Assembly (NCBI RefSeq): GCF_001661675.2
Contig: NZ_CP019602.1
Span: forward strand, 2,505,501 to 2,569,500
Origin: Croceicoccus marinus
GTDB taxonomy: Bacteria > Pseudomonadota > Alphaproteobacteria > Sphingomonadales > Sphingomonadaceae
Direction of reading: 5' to 3'
DNA length: 64,000 bases
A program made the translations under genes and the position numbers. The notes beneath the pieces were generated by a model. That model was not told the DNA's origin. It searched no databases and saw only the letters and a program-made list of their open reading frames with translations. Of the stretch, positions 45,799 through 60,916 are shown in pieces (within the stretch, counting starts at the first letter, position 1; the number at the start of each line of letters is the position of its first letter).

Positions 45799-46608
45799 TC
45801 AGAAGCGGAAGCGCGTTCCGACATAGACGGACTGGTTGTCCTGCTGCCCGTCCGCAAGCGAACCGATCCGCTCACGCTCTGCCGAATAGCGCACGCCTGC
45901 GGTCACGCGCAGGTTGCCCGTCACGCGGTAGGAACCGCTGACATCGACCGATTGCTCGCCATCCGCGAACGTGCGCGGAGCGCGGCCAGCCACGACGCCT
46001 TCGTGAAGTTCGACCACGCCACCGAAACGGCTGTCGCCAGACTTCTTCTTGGCAGGGGTGAAGCGCGACAGATCCGGCGCGTCGATCTCGCGCACGCCTT
46101 CGGGAAGAAGATTCTTGCCCAGGCCAGGCTCGACCGCGTCGGCGATGTTGGGGGCCTGCGCGAAACTTTGATAACCGCGCGCCATGCCCAGGTTGAACGC
46201 CACCGGAGCAACACCGGGAACGCTGATCCCGGGATCGCCGGCCGACTTGCGCTGCGACGCCGCGCGGGCGATCTGCGAATCGACACGCACCGCCACCGTG
46301 ACGGCGCGGCTGGCTGCTTCCTTCACACCGGCAGGCGTAAAGCGGAACATGCCCGCGTCGTCCTTGCCGCGTTCACGAATGGAAGCCAGCGATGCCAGCA
46401 GGCGCGGATCGGCCGAGGCCGGCGTGAAGCCGCCCAGGTCGCCGCCCGCCGCGATGCTGACGCTGCGGCGCGAATCGTCGGCGGCGACGAGATCGGAGAC
46501 GGCAGCGACGGCGGGCGGAAGCGCGGCAAGAAATGCGCAAGCGGCCGCAGCGGCCATCGCCGCACGCGCCACGCGCTTTCTGCTATGAGCCCCCACCGAC
46601 ACGGTCAC
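45799..46608 (-). CDS. Exported protein with outer-membrane-type C-terminus
   Basis: A 269-aa exported protein; GTG start at 46608 with GAGG five bases upstream. Signal peptide: basic start, long alanine-rich hydrophobic stretch ending near AVAAV. The middle is Ala/Gly-rich without motifs I recognise. The last 80 residues alternate polar and hydrophobic (VSGSYRVTGNLRVTAGVRYS) and end VYVGTRFRF, an aromatic C-terminus typical of outer-membrane beta-barrel substrates of the BAM complex. It may be a short barrel or a barrel anchor. Function unknown; no family recognised. Confidence 0.6.
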   Translation of the reverse strand: MTVSVGAHSRKRVARAAMAAAAACAFLAALPPAVAAVSDLVAADDSRRSVSIAAGGDLGGFTPASADPRLLASLASIRERGKDDAGMFRFTPAGVKEAASRAVTVAVRVDSQIARAASQRKSAGDPGISVPGVAPVAFNLGMARGYQSFAQAPNIADAVEPGLGKNLLPEGVREIDAPDLSRFTPAKKKSGDSRFGGVVELHEGVVAGRAPRTFADGEQSVDVSGSYRVTGNLRVTAGVRYSAERERIGSLADGQQDNQSVYVGTRFRF

Positions 46609-47178
46609 GTCAACCTCAATTCATTCCCTGCGATCCGCAACGGGCCGGAGCCCGTGAGGAACCATTTTCCAGGCAGATCCCATGGACCACCTGACCGACG
46701 CGTTAACCGCCTTATACCACACGAGCGGGCATTTGCCGCGAAACCCTCGCCCGCTTCCCAGTCCCCCTTCGCAAAATTTGCGGCGACTCGGAAAGCCAGG
46801 CGCAAGATGCGGAATGCGAAGCTGTGTATAAAACCAAAAAGCAATGGCTGCAAAGCGATTTACCCTGCCTGCCGCGACTCTTGATGGTTGCTGTTGCATG
46901 AAATCGACAGCGGGGCTTTTAGATCCCGGCTCTCGACCGTCGCGTTCGAATGGTAACGCTCCCATCCCTGCGAAGCATCCGCCCTTCCCGCACCGCGTCC
47001 AGCGTCCCGTTCAGTCGCCGGTTCAGGCCCCTGTTCAGCCCAGTGTCACACAGGCTGGTGCTGAAAGCTTGCCCGCCGTGCGATCGCGGTGATAGAGCAG
47101 CCCCGCCCTGCCGGATGCGCGCCAAACGCGCATCGTCAATTCGGGGCAGAGCAAGCAGAACAGGAAGAATTTCGCATC
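46609..47178. other. 570-bp intergenic region
   Basis: The gap between the divergent exported-protein and DUF3576 genes. Frames over 100 codons here are shadow-like and have no family-like sequence. A single TTAACC half-site (near 46700) and two short GTTCAG-type repeats (around 47010-47037) are visible. Promoters for both genes must lie here. I see no RNA family or terminator. Confidence 0.4.
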
Positions 47179-47670
47179 ATGACCGCGACCCCCTCGCTCC
47201 CCGCCAATACGGACGTCGCCGCTGGCGCGAACTGGCGCCGGATTTCCGCTCGCGCCGTGATGGCCGCGGGCATGATTGCCGCGCTGGCGGCCTGCGGCGG
47301 GGACAGCAAGCGGGTCGAAACCGACCTGGCCGCGTCCAACGTCACCACGATCGGCATCAACGCCTATCTGTGGCGCGCCAGCCTCGACACGCTGTCGTTC
47401 ATGCCCATGCTGCAGACCGACAGCGCGGGCGGCGTGATCGTGACCGATTGGTACTCCAACCCCCAGAACCCGGCCGAGCGCATGAAGGTGACCGTGTCGA
47501 TCCTGGACCAGGACCTGCGTGCCGACGCCCTGCGCGTGAACGCCAGCCGCGAGGTGATGAGCGGCGGCCAGTGGGTCGGCGCCCCGGTTCAGGCCGCGAC
47601 CGTCCAGAAGCTGGAAGACATCATCCTGACCCGCGCGCGCGAGATGCGCCGCGATGCGTTGATGGGCTGA
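47179..47670 (+). CDS. DUF3576 lipoprotein
   Basis: 163 aa from the ATG at 47179; RBS CAGGAAGA upstream. An unusually long N-terminus precedes a hydrophobic stretch and lipobox (LAAC), suggesting an outer- or inner-membrane lipoprotein. The core ([22 protein letters not shown] ... [11 protein letters not shown]) matches the DUF3576 family, conserved in alphaproteobacteria and commonly placed directly before leuS. Function unknown. It is 44 bp before leuS and probably cotranscribed with leuS-lptE-holA. Confidence 0.88.
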   Translation: MTATPSLPANTDVAAGANWRRISARAVMAAGMIAALAACGGDSKRVETDLAASNVTTIGINAYLWRASLDTLSFMPMLQTDSAGGVIVTDWYSNPQNPAERMKVTVSILDQDLRADALRVNASREVMSGGQWVGAPVQAATVQKLEDIILTRAREMRRDALMG

Positions 47671-47714
47671 CGCTTGCAGGTATCGCGGGCAGGCATCAGG
47701 GCAGGTATCACTCA

Positions 47715-50237
47715 ATGACCGAAGAGCGTTTCGATCCGTCCAGCGCCGACGGACGCTGGCAGCGCGCCTGGGACGAGGCGGGGATCTTCCGCGCGGACAG
47801 CGCCAGCACCAAGCCCAAAAGCTATGTGCTGGAGATGTTTCCCTATCCCTCGGGCCGCATCCATATCGGCCACGTGCGCAATTACACGATGGGCGACGTG
47901 CTGGCGCGCTTCAAGGCGATGACCGGGCACGAGGTGCTGCACCCGATGGGCTGGGACGCGTTCGGCATGCCCGCCGAAAACGCCGCCATGGAAAAGGGCG
48001 TGCACCCCGGCGGCTGGACCCGCGACAACATCGCCAACATGAAGGCGCAGCTGCAACGCCTTGGCTTTGCGCTGGACTGGAGCCGCGAGTTCGCGACCTG
48101 CGACGCGGAATATTACGGGCAGGAACAGGCACTGTTCCTGAAGCTGTACGAAGCGGGCCTGGTCTATCGCAAGGAATCGGCGGTCAACTGGGATCCGGTC
48201 GACATGACCGTGCTGGCGAATGAGCAGGTGATCGACGGGCGCGGCTGGCGTTCGGGCGCGCTGGTCGAGAAGCGCAAGCTTTCGCAGTGGTTCCTGAAGA
48301 TCACCCAGTTCGCGGACGAGCTGCTGGAAGGGCTGGATGGCCTCGACAAATGGCCCGAGAAGGTCCGGCTGATGCAGGAAAACTGGATCGGCAAGTCGAC
48401 CGGCCTGCAGGCCCATTTCAAGGGCAGCAATTTCGACGAGACGATCGAGGTCTATACCACGCGCCCCGACACGATCTTCGGCGCCAGCTTCGTCGCGATC
48501 GCGGCGGAACATCCGATCGCGCATGCCGTGGCCGCGACCGACCATCAGGCGCAGCAATTCATCGAGAAGTGCCGCGCGGGCGGCACCACCGCGGCGGAGC
48601 TGGAGACGGCGGAGAAGCTGGGTTACGACACCGGGCTGACCGTCGCGCATCCCGTCACCGGCCGCGATCTGCCGGTGTGGATCGCCAATTTCGTGCTGAT
48701 GGACTACGGCACCGGCGCGATCATGGCGGTGCCGGGGCATGACCAGCGCGACTTCGAATTCGCGACCAAATACGGCCTGCCGATCCCGCGCGTCGTCGCG
48801 CCGAGCGCCGACGAAGCGGACAAGCCGTTCGCCGGCGAGGCGGAAGCCGGCGAAGGGGTGATCGTCAATTCGGACTTCCTGACCGGCCTGCCGGTGGAGG
48901 ACGCCAAGCGCGCCATCATCACGCGCGCCGCCGAGGACGGCTGGGGCACGCCCAAGACGCAATACCGCCTGCGCGACTGGGGCGTTTCCCGCCAGCGTTA
49001 CTGGGGCACGCCGATCCCGTTCATCCATTGCGACAGCTGCGGCGTGGTGCCGGTGCCCGAAGACCGGCTTCCGGTCGTCCTGCCCGAGGATGTCGATTTC
49101 AAGACTCCCGGCAACCCCTTGGAGCGCCATCCGACCTGGAAGCACACCGATTGCCCGAAATGCGGCAGCGCGGCGCGGCGCGAGACCGATACGCTGGACA
49201 CATTCGTCGATTCCAGCTGGTATTTCCTGCGCTTTGCCAGCCAGCCGGGCGACAAGCCCTTCGACAAGGACGAGATCGCGCAGTGGCTGCCCGTCGGCCA
49301 GTATATCGGCGGGATCGAGCATGCCATCCTGCACCTGCTCTATGCAAGGTTCTGGACACGGGCGCTGGCGCATTGCGGGTTGATCGACGTGAAGGAGCCC
49401 TTCGCGCAATTGTTCACGCAGGGCATGGTCACGCATGAGACCTATAGCCGCGAGGAAAACGGCCGGACCGTCTATTACGCCCCCGCCGAGGTGAACCGGT
49501 CCAGCGACAGTGCTGTGCTGGTCGATGGCGGCCAGCCGGTCGAGATCGGCCGCGTGATCAAGATGTCCAAGTCGAAGAAGAACGTCGTCGACCCGGACGA
49601 GATCATTGCCCAGTACGGCGCGGATGCGGTGCGCTGGTTCATGCTGTCGGACAGCCCGCCCGAACGCGACCTGCCGTGGAGCGAAGCGGGCATCGAGGGT
49701 TGCGGCCGCTTCGTACAGCGGCTGTGGCGCCTGTTCGGCCAATACGACGCCAACGCCACCGGCGACGACAAGGCGGTTGCGCGCAAGCAGCACCAGACCG
49801 TCGCCGCCGTGGCCGAGGATATCGAGGCGCTGTCCTTCAACAAGGCGGTCGCCCGCATCTACGAGCTGACCGGCGTGGTCGAAAAGGCTGCCCCCAGCAC
49901 GAGCCGCAGCGAAGCGATCCTGTCGCTGATGAAGCTGGTCTCGCCCATGATGCCGCATTTGGCCGAAGAGGCATGGTCGCGCGCCGGACAGGCCGGGCTG
50001 GTGGCGCAAGCCGCATGGCCCGAAGTCGATCCCGCCCTGCTCGAGGAGGACGAGGTCACCGTCGCGGTGCAGGTCAAAGGCAAGCTGCGCGATACGCTGA
50101 CCGTGCCCAAGGGCCTGCCGAAAGAGGAACTGGAGGCGCTTGCCCTCGCCAGCGAGAAGGTCCAGCGTAACCTTGAAGGTGCCGAGATCCGCAAGGTGAT
50201 CGTGGTGCCCGACCGCCTCGTCAATCTGGTCATCTGA
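47715..50237 (+). CDS. leuS: Leucyl-tRNA synthetase
   Basis: A 840-aa class I synthetase. The HIGH motif is [12 protein letters not shown] near residue 52, and [12 protein letters not shown] is the catalytic loop. A full CP1 editing domain lies between them (about 220-420: [14 protein letters not shown]), so misacylated tRNA can be cleared. The C-terminal end is typical. It overlaps the following lptE gene by one base (TGATG). The DUF3576-leuS-lptE-holA order is a familiar alphaproteobacterial arrangement. Confidence 0.97.
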   Translation: MTEERFDPSSADGRWQRAWDEAGIFRADSASTKPKSYVLEMFPYPSGRIHIGHVRNYTMGDVLARFKAMTGHEVLHPMGWDAFGMPAENAAMEKGVHPGGWTRDNIANMKAQLQRLGFALDWSREFATCDAEYYGQEQALFLKLYEAGLVYRKESAVNWDPVDMTVLANEQVIDGRGWRSGALVEKRKLSQWFLKITQFADELLEGLDGLDKWPEKVRLMQENWIGKSTGLQAHFKGSNFDETIEVYTTRPDTIFGASFVAIAAEHPIAHAVAATDHQAQQFIEKCRAGGTTAAELETAEKLGYDTGLTVAHPVTGRDLPVWIANFVLMDYGTGAIMAVPGHDQRDFEFATKYGLPIPRVVAPSADEADKPFAGEAEAGEGVIVNSDFLTGLPVEDAKRAIITRAAEDGWGTPKTQYRLRDWGVSRQRYWGTPIPFIHCDSCGVVPVPEDRLPVVLPEDVDFKTPGNPLERHPTWKHTDCPKCGSAARRETDTLDTFVDSSWYFLRFASQPGDKPFDKDEIAQWLPVGQYIGGIEHAILHLLYARFWTRALAHCGLIDVKEPFAQLFTQGMVTHETYSREENGRTVYYAPAEVNRSSDSAVLVDGGQPVEIGRVIKMSKSKKNVVDPDEIIAQYGADAVRWFMLSDSPPERDLPWSEAGIEGCGRFVQRLWRLFGQYDANATGDDKAVARKQHQTVAAVAEDIEALSFNKAVARIYELTGVVEKAAPSTSRSEAILSLMKLVSPMMPHLAEEAWSRAGQAGLVAQAAWPEVDPALLEEDEVTVAVQVKGKLRDTLTVPKGLPKEELEALALASEKVQRNLEGAEIRKVIVVPDRLVNLVI

Positions 50238-50761
50238 TGCGTATTTCCGCCCTGCTGCCAGCCCTTGTCATCGGTGCCCTCGCGGTGCCGCTGGGCGGCT
50301 GCGCGCTTGCGCCGGTCTATGCAGGTGGCAGTTCGGGGCCAGTGGCGCAGGGGCTGCACGCGGTCGATGTCGCGGCGATTCCCGGACAGGCTGGCTGGCT
50401 GATGCGCGACGCACTGCAGCAACGCATGGGTACCGAGGGCGGCGGTTCACGCTATCGGCTGGACGTGGTGCTCGACGACCAGCTGACCGGCCTTGGCCTG
50501 CTGGGCGACGACACGATCGGGCGCGAACGCCGCACATTGCGTGCGCGTTATCGGCTGGTCGACCTGTCGAGCGGCGAGACGCTGCTGGACGCGACCGACG
50601 GGGCGGACGCTGGCATCGATGTCGTTTCCAGCGAATATGCGACCATCGCCGCCGAGCAGACGGCGCTGGAAAACCTTACGCAGGATGTCGCCGACAGCAT
50701 CGTGACGCGGATCGCGACCACCCTGCGCCAGCAGATGCGGCCTTCAGTTGAAGATCAATAA
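50237..50761 (+). CDS. lptE: LPS-assembly lipoprotein LptE
   Basis: A 174-aa lipoprotein (lipobox LGGC at about residue 22) of the LptE family. It plugs the LptD barrel at the outer membrane and helps insert LPS. Sequence conservation in this family is low; support is the lipobox, the length, the LRARYRLVDLSSGETLLDA middle and the position between leuS and holA, typical in proteobacteria. The start overlaps the leuS stop, and the end overlaps holA by 14 bases. Confidence 0.85.
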   Translation: MRISALLPALVIGALAVPLGGCALAPVYAGGSSGPVAQGLHAVDVAAIPGQAGWLMRDALQQRMGTEGGGSRYRLDVVLDDQLTGLGLLGDDTIGRERRTLRARYRLVDLSSGETLLDATDGADAGIDVVSSEYATIAAEQTALENLTQDVADSIVTRIATTLRQQMRPSVEDQ

Positions 50762-51782
50762 CGGCAAGTTCGCGCAGACCGCTCCGCGCGCCGTTGGTTC
50801 GGCGAAGGTCTTCTTCTTCTGCGGACCGGACGAGGCAGGCGCGCATGGCGCCGCCGCGCGCATCGTCGAATTGCTGCCGGACCCCGGCGAACGCGTCGAT
50901 ATCGAGGGGAGCGAGCTGAAGCGCGACCCCGTGCGCCTGTCGGACGAGACGCGCTCCACATCCCTGTTCGGCGACCGGCGGCACATCATCGTGCGCGCGC
51001 AGGGAGAGGAAGCGCATGATGCGCTGAAGATCCTGACCGACGCGCCCGAGGCAGAGGTGGCGCAGGGCTGGCCGGTGATCGTGATCGCCAGCGGCGCGAC
51101 CGACAAGTCGCGCAGCGCGAAGCTGCTGGAAAAGCGCGACGATGCGCTGGTGGTGATGTTCTACCCGCCCGATTTGCGATCGGTCACAGCAGAGGTTCGC
51201 AGGCTTGCCGATGGCGCGGGGCTGCGCATGGGAGCCGAACTGGCGCAGCGGATTGCCGCATCGGTGGCGCTCGATACGCGCATGGCGGCCGCCGAAGTCC
51301 ACAAGCTGGCGCTGTATCTGGACGCCGACAGCCACGCCCCGCGCAGCGTGACGGCAGAGCATATCGACGCCATCGGGGCCGAGACCGAGGACGACGGCAT
51401 GATGCCACTGGTCGATGCGGTAATCTCGGGCGATGTGGCGCGGCTGCCGCATGAACTGGCGCGGTTCCGCCAGCATGGGCTGAACCCGGTGGGCACGGTT
51501 CTGGCGATGGAGCGGCGGGTGGCGCAGCTTGCCCAGATCGCGGCGCGGATCCGGCCCGGCGAGAACATCGCCAAGGCGGTCGAGAACGATCCGCGCATCT
51601 TCTTCAAGGAACGCGCCGCCATCGCGCGTCAGATGCAGCAATGGCACGGTCCGAAGCTGGCGCGGCTGAGCGACCGGCTGATCGCGCTGCACCGCGCGCT
51701 GCTGGCCGACAGCCAGGCCGCGCCGCTGCTGTTCGCGGCAGGCTGTACCGAAATCGCGCGCGCTGCGGGCGCCCGCCGCTAG
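50748..51782 (+). CDS. holA: DNA polymerase III subunit delta
   Basis: A 344-aa clamp-loader subunit that opens the sliding clamp. The N-terminal FFFCGPDEAGAHGAAARIVE and later ALVVMFYPPDLRSV ... regions match the AAA-like delta subunit, which lacks a functional P-loop. The TTG start at 50748 (TTGAAGATC) lies inside the end of lptE. The stop is ten bases from the stop of the convergent lptA, with no terminator between. Confidence 0.92.
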   Translation: MKINNGKFAQTAPRAVGSAKVFFFCGPDEAGAHGAAARIVELLPDPGERVDIEGSELKRDPVRLSDETRSTSLFGDRRHIIVRAQGEEAHDALKILTDAPEAEVAQGWPVIVIASGATDKSRSAKLLEKRDDALVVMFYPPDLRSVTAEVRRLADGAGLRMGAELAQRIAASVALDTRMAAAEVHKLALYLDADSHAPRSVTAEHIDAIGAETEDDGMMPLVDAVISGDVARLPHELARFRQHGLNPVGTVLAMERRVAQLAQIAARIRPGENIAKAVENDPRIFFKERAAIARQMQQWHGPKLARLSDRLIALHRALLADSQAAPLLFAAGCTEIARAAGARR

Positions 51783-51792
51783 GGCTGCGCGA

Positions 51793-52359
51793 CTAGTTTT
51801 CGGGGACCGAGAAGCTGCCCGAGACGCGCCCGTCATTATTGCGCGATCCGCCCACCGCCGAAGAGCTGCCCGCGCTGCTGCCGTCCACGCTGGACAAACC
51901 GGTGTTCAGATCGATCACCAGCCGCCCGCCGTTCAGCGTGTCGCCGCCGCGCCGCAGCGCGACGTCGCCGACCAGCGTGATCGTGCGGCGATTGAAGTCA
52001 TAGACGCCGACATTGCCGCGCGCGGTTTCATTCCCGCGATTGACGGTGACGCCGCCCGTCGCGGTGATCCGCTGGATCCGCAGCGTATCGGTATCGGTGT
52101 AATTGACGATGGTGCGCCCCGCCGTCAGCCGCAGGTCGCCCTGGTTGACGACGACATTGCCCGACAGCACGACGCGGTCGGCGCGGTCCTGCAGCTCGAT
52201 CCGGTCCGCCGCATAGTCGACCGGCTGGCGCGAATTGAAACCCGCGATCGACTGTGCCGACAATTGCTGCGCGCCCAGAACGGCGGCGGCGGTCATGGCA
52301 AAGCCGATGGCAGTGCGCTTCGCGATCCGGCGAACGGAGATAGTCTGGTCGTTCATCAT
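51793..52359 (-). CDS. lptA: LptA-like periplasmic LPS transport protein (OstA domain)
   Basis: A 188-aa periplasmic bridge protein of the LptA/OstA fold. A signal peptide (ending near LSAQS) is followed by the repeated beta-strand pattern DRVVLSGNVVVNQGDLRLTAGRTIV and later VGDVALRRGGDTLNGGRLV, typical of the OstA jelly roll. The C-terminus is Ser/Gly-rich. It should carry LPS from the inner-membrane LptBFGC complex to LptD/E. It overlaps nothing but follows lptC by seven bases. lptB, usually next, is missing here; see the finding on a possible inversion. Confidence 0.9.
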   Translation of the reverse strand: MMNDQTISVRRIAKRTAIGFAMTAAAVLGAQQLSAQSIAGFNSRQPVDYAADRIELQDRADRVVLSGNVVVNQGDLRLTAGRTIVNYTDTDTLRIQRITATGGVTVNRGNETARGNVGVYDFNRRTITLVGDVALRRGGDTLNGGRLVIDLNTGLSSVDGSSAGSSSAVGGSRNNDGRVSGSFSVPEN

Positions 52360-52366
52360 ATTCCCA

Positions 52367-53011
52367 TCACGGCGTCGTCACCGAACCCGGCTCCATGCGA
52401 AGCCTGGCGTCCCCGATAAGCGAAACGGTACGCTCCTGCAAATCGGCCTCCAGCCGGTCGGCGGAGAACGTGCCCATCGGCACGCGCCCGTTCACGCGCC
52501 CGTCGCCCACCAGCCTGCGTTCGGGCAGCATCACCGATACGTTGCGCGCGATCATGCGATAGCCGTCCGACGCGGTGAAATTGACCGCGCCGGGAAAGCG
52601 CACCGCTTCGCGGTCGAGGTCGTAGGTGCCGTTCTGCGCGGTCAGCACGGCGGGCCCCTCGTTCATCAGCAGGCGTGCGGTCAGATCGTTCATCTCGACC
52701 AGACCGCGTTCCTTCGTGCGCTGCGTCGCGCTGCCGGCCTGGACCGAGAAAGGCCGGCCGCTGTTGTCGGCGCCGCGGTACATCGCATTGTCGACCATCA
52801 TCCGGTTCTCGGTCAGTTCGACGCGGTTGCGATCCAGCAGGAAGCTGACCTCGCCCTGCGAGGCGACCGGTGCCAGCACCATCAGCGCCACCAGCACGCC
52901 GATGCAGATCGGCAGCGCGACCAGCAGGAAACGGATCAGCCGGTCGTGCGCGCCGCCCGGCGCCGCCTGCACGCGGCGATTGTGGCGGACGATGGTTGCC
53001 TCGGCGCTCAT
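52367..53011 (-). CDS. lptC: LPS export protein LptC
   Basis: 214 aa; a membrane helix near residues 25-50 (FLLVALPICIGVLVALMVLAP) anchors the protein and the rest is a periplasmic OstA-like domain (VDNAMYRGADNSGRPFSVQAG, MNDLTARLLMNEGP). It links the ABC transporter LptBFG to LptA. It lies between rnd and lptA on the same strand, seven bases from lptA, so the pair is cotranscribed. Confidence 0.9.
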   Translation of the reverse strand: MSAEATIVRHNRRVQAAPGGAHDRLIRFLLVALPICIGVLVALMVLAPVASQGEVSFLLDRNRVELTENRMMVDNAMYRGADNSGRPFSVQAGSATQRTKERGLVEMNDLTARLLMNEGPAVLTAQNGTYDLDREAVRFPGAVNFTASDGYRMIARNVSVMLPERRLVGDGRVNGRVPMGTFSADRLEADLQERTVSLIGDARLRMEPGSVTTP

Positions 53012-53036
53012 GCTCTATCCGTTTCCCCGAGGCGCA

Positions 53037-53657
53037 TCATGCCTCGTGGCTGAAGATGTCCTTGTCGCCCCAGCCTTCAAGGTCCAGCAGCGCGCGGGCG
53101 GGAAGAAAATCGAAACACGCCTGGGCCAGACCGGTACGATGCTCTCTCTCAAGCCGGGTGCGGAAGATCGCCACCATCTCGTGCAGGAAACGCACGTCGC
53201 TGGCGGCATAGTCGCGCTGCGCGTCGCTCAGTTCGGGGGCGCCCCAGTCGCTCGACTGCTGCTGCTTCGAGATGTCCTTGCCCAGCAGTTCGCTGACCAG
53301 GTTCTTCAGGCCGTGGCGATCGGTATAGGTGCGCGTCAGCTTGCTGGCGATCTTGGTGCAGAATACCGGCGCGGCCATCACGCCCAGATAGTACTGGATC
53401 GCGGCCAGGTCGAAGCGGGCGAAATGATAATATTTCTCACGCGAAGGATCGGCCAGAACGGCACACAGATTGGGCGCGTTATACGAGCTGTCGGGGCGGA
53501 AGCGAACCAGATGCTCGTCCCCCTGCCCGTCGCTGATCTGCACGAGGCACAGCCGGTCACGCGGCGTGACAAGGCCCATGGTTTCGGTGTCGACCGCAAT
53601 CGGTCCGGGCGCGAGAACCCCTTCGGGCAGGTCCTCCTCGTGTAGATAGACTGTCAT
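53037..53657 (-). CDS. rnd: Short ribonuclease D-type 3'-5' exonuclease
   Basis: A 206-aa DEDDy exonuclease domain. Exo motif I VDTETMGL, motif III with Tyr (QRDYAASDVRFLHEM). The HRDC domains found in full-length RNase D are absent, so it is the short alphaproteobacterial form. Probably trims RNA 3' ends; exact substrates are unknown. It heads the rnd-lptC-lptA run and is divergent from ung. Confidence 0.88.
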   Translation of the reverse strand: MTVYLHEEDLPEGVLAPGPIAVDTETMGLVTPRDRLCLVQISDGQGDEHLVRFRPDSSYNAPNLCAVLADPSREKYYHFARFDLAAIQYYLGVMAAPVFCTKIASKLTRTYTDRHGLKNLVSELLGKDISKQQQSSDWGAPELSDAQRDYAASDVRFLHEMVAIFRTRLEREHRTGLAQACFDFLPARALLDLEGWGDKDIFSHEA

Positions 53658-53776
53658 AATTATGTCCTTAGGGCTGAACGCCGGTTTGGGAAAGGGGAGA
53701 GAATCGGCCGCTGCGGGGGAAATCGGTGCGCCCGGTGCTGGCGCGGACGGGGCGGCGGGCGCTAGGGGATTGGGCC

Positions 53777-54454
53777 ATGATCGATACTATCCCCTCAAGC
53801 TGGGCTCCCATCCTCGACCCGGTCCTGTCGGCTGCGCCGGCTCGGCAGCTGGACAGTTGGTTGCGGGCCGAGGAAAACGAGGGGCGCATTATCTATCCGC
53901 CGCGTGGACAGAGGATGAACGCTCTGGCGCTGACCCCGCCGCAGGACGTGAAGGTCGTGATCCTGGGGCAGGACCCCTATCACGGGCCGGGGCAGGCGCA
54001 CGGTCTGGCCTTTTCGGTGCCGGAGGGAATGAAGCTGCCGCCGTCGCTGCGCAATATCTACAAGGAACTGGAGAGCGATCTGAGCACCGCGCCGCGTGCG
54101 GACGGCGACCTGACGCGCTGGGCGCGGCAGGGGGTGCTGCTGCTGAACAACACCTTGACGGTGGAGGCCGCGAAGGCGGGTTCGCATGCGGGGCGCGGCT
54201 GGGATGCGATCACCGATGCCTGCGTGCGCGCCATCGCCGAGGCCGATCTGCCCAGCGCCTTCATCCTGTGGGGCAGCCATGCGCAGCGGAAGGCGCGGCG
54301 GATCCCCGAACTGGGCGCATCGTCGCACCATCTGATCATCGAAAGCCCGCATCCCAGCCCGCTTTCGGCGCATCGCGGGTTTTTCGGATCGCGCCCCTTC
54401 AGCCGGGCCAATGATTTCCTGCGCGAACAGGGACGCCGGCCGATCGACTGGTGA
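53777..54454 (+). CDS. ung: Uracil-DNA glycosylase
   Basis: 225 aa from the ATG at 53777; a 53726 start is possible. Family 1 UDG that removes uracil from DNA. The catalytic GQDPYHGPGQAHGLAFSV (with the general-base Asp) and the HPSPLSAHRGFFG loop are intact. The protein is cytoplasmic and stand-alone. The 157-bp gap downstream contains no gene before gltD. Confidence 0.95.
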   Translation: MIDTIPSSWAPILDPVLSAAPARQLDSWLRAEENEGRIIYPPRGQRMNALALTPPQDVKVVILGQDPYHGPGQAHGLAFSVPEGMKLPPSLRNIYKELESDLSTAPRADGDLTRWARQGVLLLNNTLTVEAAKAGSHAGRGWDAITDACVRAIAEADLPSAFILWGSHAQRKARRIPELGASSHHLIIESPHPSPLSAHRGFFGSRPFSRANDFLREQGRRPIDW

Positions 54455-54611
54455 CGCCCTCGCCCTCCGCGTAGGACCGTAGGCTTTCCGGCTGCTGCTT
54501 CGGACGGGCCGCGCAAGACACTGATCGCGGGCGGCAATGCCCGGCCGCGAATCGGCAAGCACGGCCCGCGTCACCATCGGCGCCCGGGCCGATAGCGACG
54601 CGGCAAACCCG

Positions 54612-56048
54612 CTATTCCGGCAGGTCGCTGGCGCCCATCAGCGCCTCGTCCACCGAGCGCGCGCATTGGCGCCCCTCGCGGATGGCCCAGACGACAAGGC
54701 TCTGCCCGCGGCGCATGTCGCCGCATGCCCAGACATTGTCCTCGCTGGTCTTGTAGCTGCGCGTGTCCGCCAGCACATTGCCGCGCGGATCGTATTCGAC
54801 GCCCGCCTGGTCCAGCATGCCGCCCTTGCGAGCGCCGACGAAGCCCATGGCCAGAAGGATGAGATCGGCCTTCAGCGTGAATTCGCTGCCCGGCACTTCC
54901 TTCATCTCGCGCCCCTGCCATTCCAGGCGGACGCATTCCAGGCCGGTGACCTTGCCGTTTTCGCCCACGACACGCTTGGTCAGGATCGCCCAGTCGCGCT
55001 CGACGCCTTCCTCGTGGCTGGACGAGGTGCGCAGCTTGAGCGGCCAGTGCGGCCAGGTCATCATCTTGTCCTCCTTTTCGGGAGGTCTGGGCATGATCTC
55101 GATCTGGGTGACGCTGGCCGCGCCCTGCCGGTTCGACGTGCCGACGCAGTCCGAACCGGTGTCTCCGCCGCCGATCACGATGACATGCTTGTCGGTCGCC
55201 ACCAAGGTGCCGCGCGGAGCCGCACGCTCTTCGCTGTCGCCCGCGTTGCGCTTGTTCTGCTGGGTCAGGAATTCCATCGCGAGGCGTACCCCGCTCATCT
55301 CCGAACCGGGAATGTCCAGCGTGCGCGCATCTTCCGCGCCGCCCGACAGCACCACCGCGTCGAAGTTTTCCTTCAGCGTCTTCATCGAGATATCGACGCC
55401 CACCTCGGTGCTGGTGCGGATCGAGACGCCTTCAGCCTCCATCTGCGCCGCGCGGCGATTGATGAGGTGCTTTTCCATCTTGAAGTCGGGAATGCCGTAG
55501 CGCAGCAACCCGCCGATGCGGTCGCTCTTTTCGAACAGCGTGACCGAATGGCCCGCCCGCGCCAGTTGCTGGGCGCAGGCCATGCCTGCGGGGCCCGAAC
55601 CGACGACGGCCACCGACTTGCCGGTCTTCTTCTCCGGCGGATGCGGGACGATCCAGCCTTCCTGCCAGCCCTTGTCGACGATCGCGCATTCGATCGACTT
55701 GATCGTCACCGGCTGGTCGACGATGTTCAGCGTACACGCGGCCTCGCAAGGCGCGGGGCAGACGCGGCCGGTGAATTCGGGGAAGTTGTTGGTGGAGTGC
55801 AGGTTGACCAGAGCCTGCTTCCAGTTCCCTTCATAGACCAGGTGGTTCCAGTCCGGGATGATGTTGTTCACCGGACAGCCGTTGTGACAATAGGGAATGC
55901 CGCAGTTCATGCAGCGGCTCGCCTGCCCCCTCAGGGCCTGCGGGTCGTGCGGGACCACGAATTCCTTGTAATGCTCCAGACGCTCCGTCGGCGCCTCGTA
56001 AGAACGATCCTGGCGGTCCAGTTCCAGGAAGCCGGTTTCCTTGCCCAT
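54612..56048 (-). CDS. gltD: Glutamate synthase small (beta) subunit
   Basis: 478 aa; supplies electrons from NADPH to the large subunit through FAD and 4Fe-4S clusters. Cysteine-rich N-terminus: [14 protein letters not shown] and CPAPCEAAC. Two Rossmann folds: [21 protein letters not shown] (FAD) and [13 protein letters not shown] (NADPH). It follows gltB by 11 bases in the same direction, and the two subunits must be cotranslated. Together they make glutamate from glutamine and 2-oxoglutarate. Confidence 0.96.
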   Translation of the reverse strand: MGKETGFLELDRQDRSYEAPTERLEHYKEFVVPHDPQALRGQASRCMNCGIPYCHNGCPVNNIIPDWNHLVYEGNWKQALVNLHSTNNFPEFTGRVCPAPCEAACTLNIVDQPVTIKSIECAIVDKGWQEGWIVPHPPEKKTGKSVAVVGSGPAGMACAQQLARAGHSVTLFEKSDRIGGLLRYGIPDFKMEKHLINRRAAQMEAEGVSIRTSTEVGVDISMKTLKENFDAVVLSGGAEDARTLDIPGSEMSGVRLAMEFLTQQNKRNAGDSEERAAPRGTLVATDKHVIVIGGGDTGSDCVGTSNRQGAASVTQIEIMPRPPEKEDKMMTWPHWPLKLRTSSSHEEGVERDWAILTKRVVGENGKVTGLECVRLEWQGREMKEVPGSEFTLKADLILLAMGFVGARKGGMLDQAGVEYDPRGNVLADTRSYKTSEDNVWACGDMRRGQSLVVWAIREGRQCARSVDEALMGASDLPE

Positions 56049-56059
56049 CGATAGTACCC

Positions 56060-60718
<4,659 letters not shown>

Positions 60719-60871
60719 CTATCCTGTCGGGGCCCGGACATCGATGCCCGGCGTTTATGCGCGAATCAGCCCGCCCTTGAAAGGGCGCAGATATTGCGCG
60801 TTCGTTCCCAATGACGACAGGAAGCACTCTTTGCAACTCTGCAGAAGGAAATCTTCTGTCGAGTGGAAACA

Positions 60872-60894
60872 AAACCGCCGAAAACCGGCGGTTT
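60872..60894 (-). terminator. Intrinsic terminator of the 60917-62128 gene
   Basis: A 9-bp stem AAACCGCCG with its complement around AAAAC, followed on the minus strand by TTTTGTTTCC. It lies 23 bases after the stop of the unknown membrane protein gene. Confidence 0.8.
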
Positions 60895-60916
60895 CACAGC
60901 ATCTTGTAGGGCGCTA

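Noticed and set aside
46844..47092. Possible small genes in the gap before DUF3576
   Set aside because: The frames have no family resemblance and no convincing RBS; the composition is that of intergenic GC-rich DNA.
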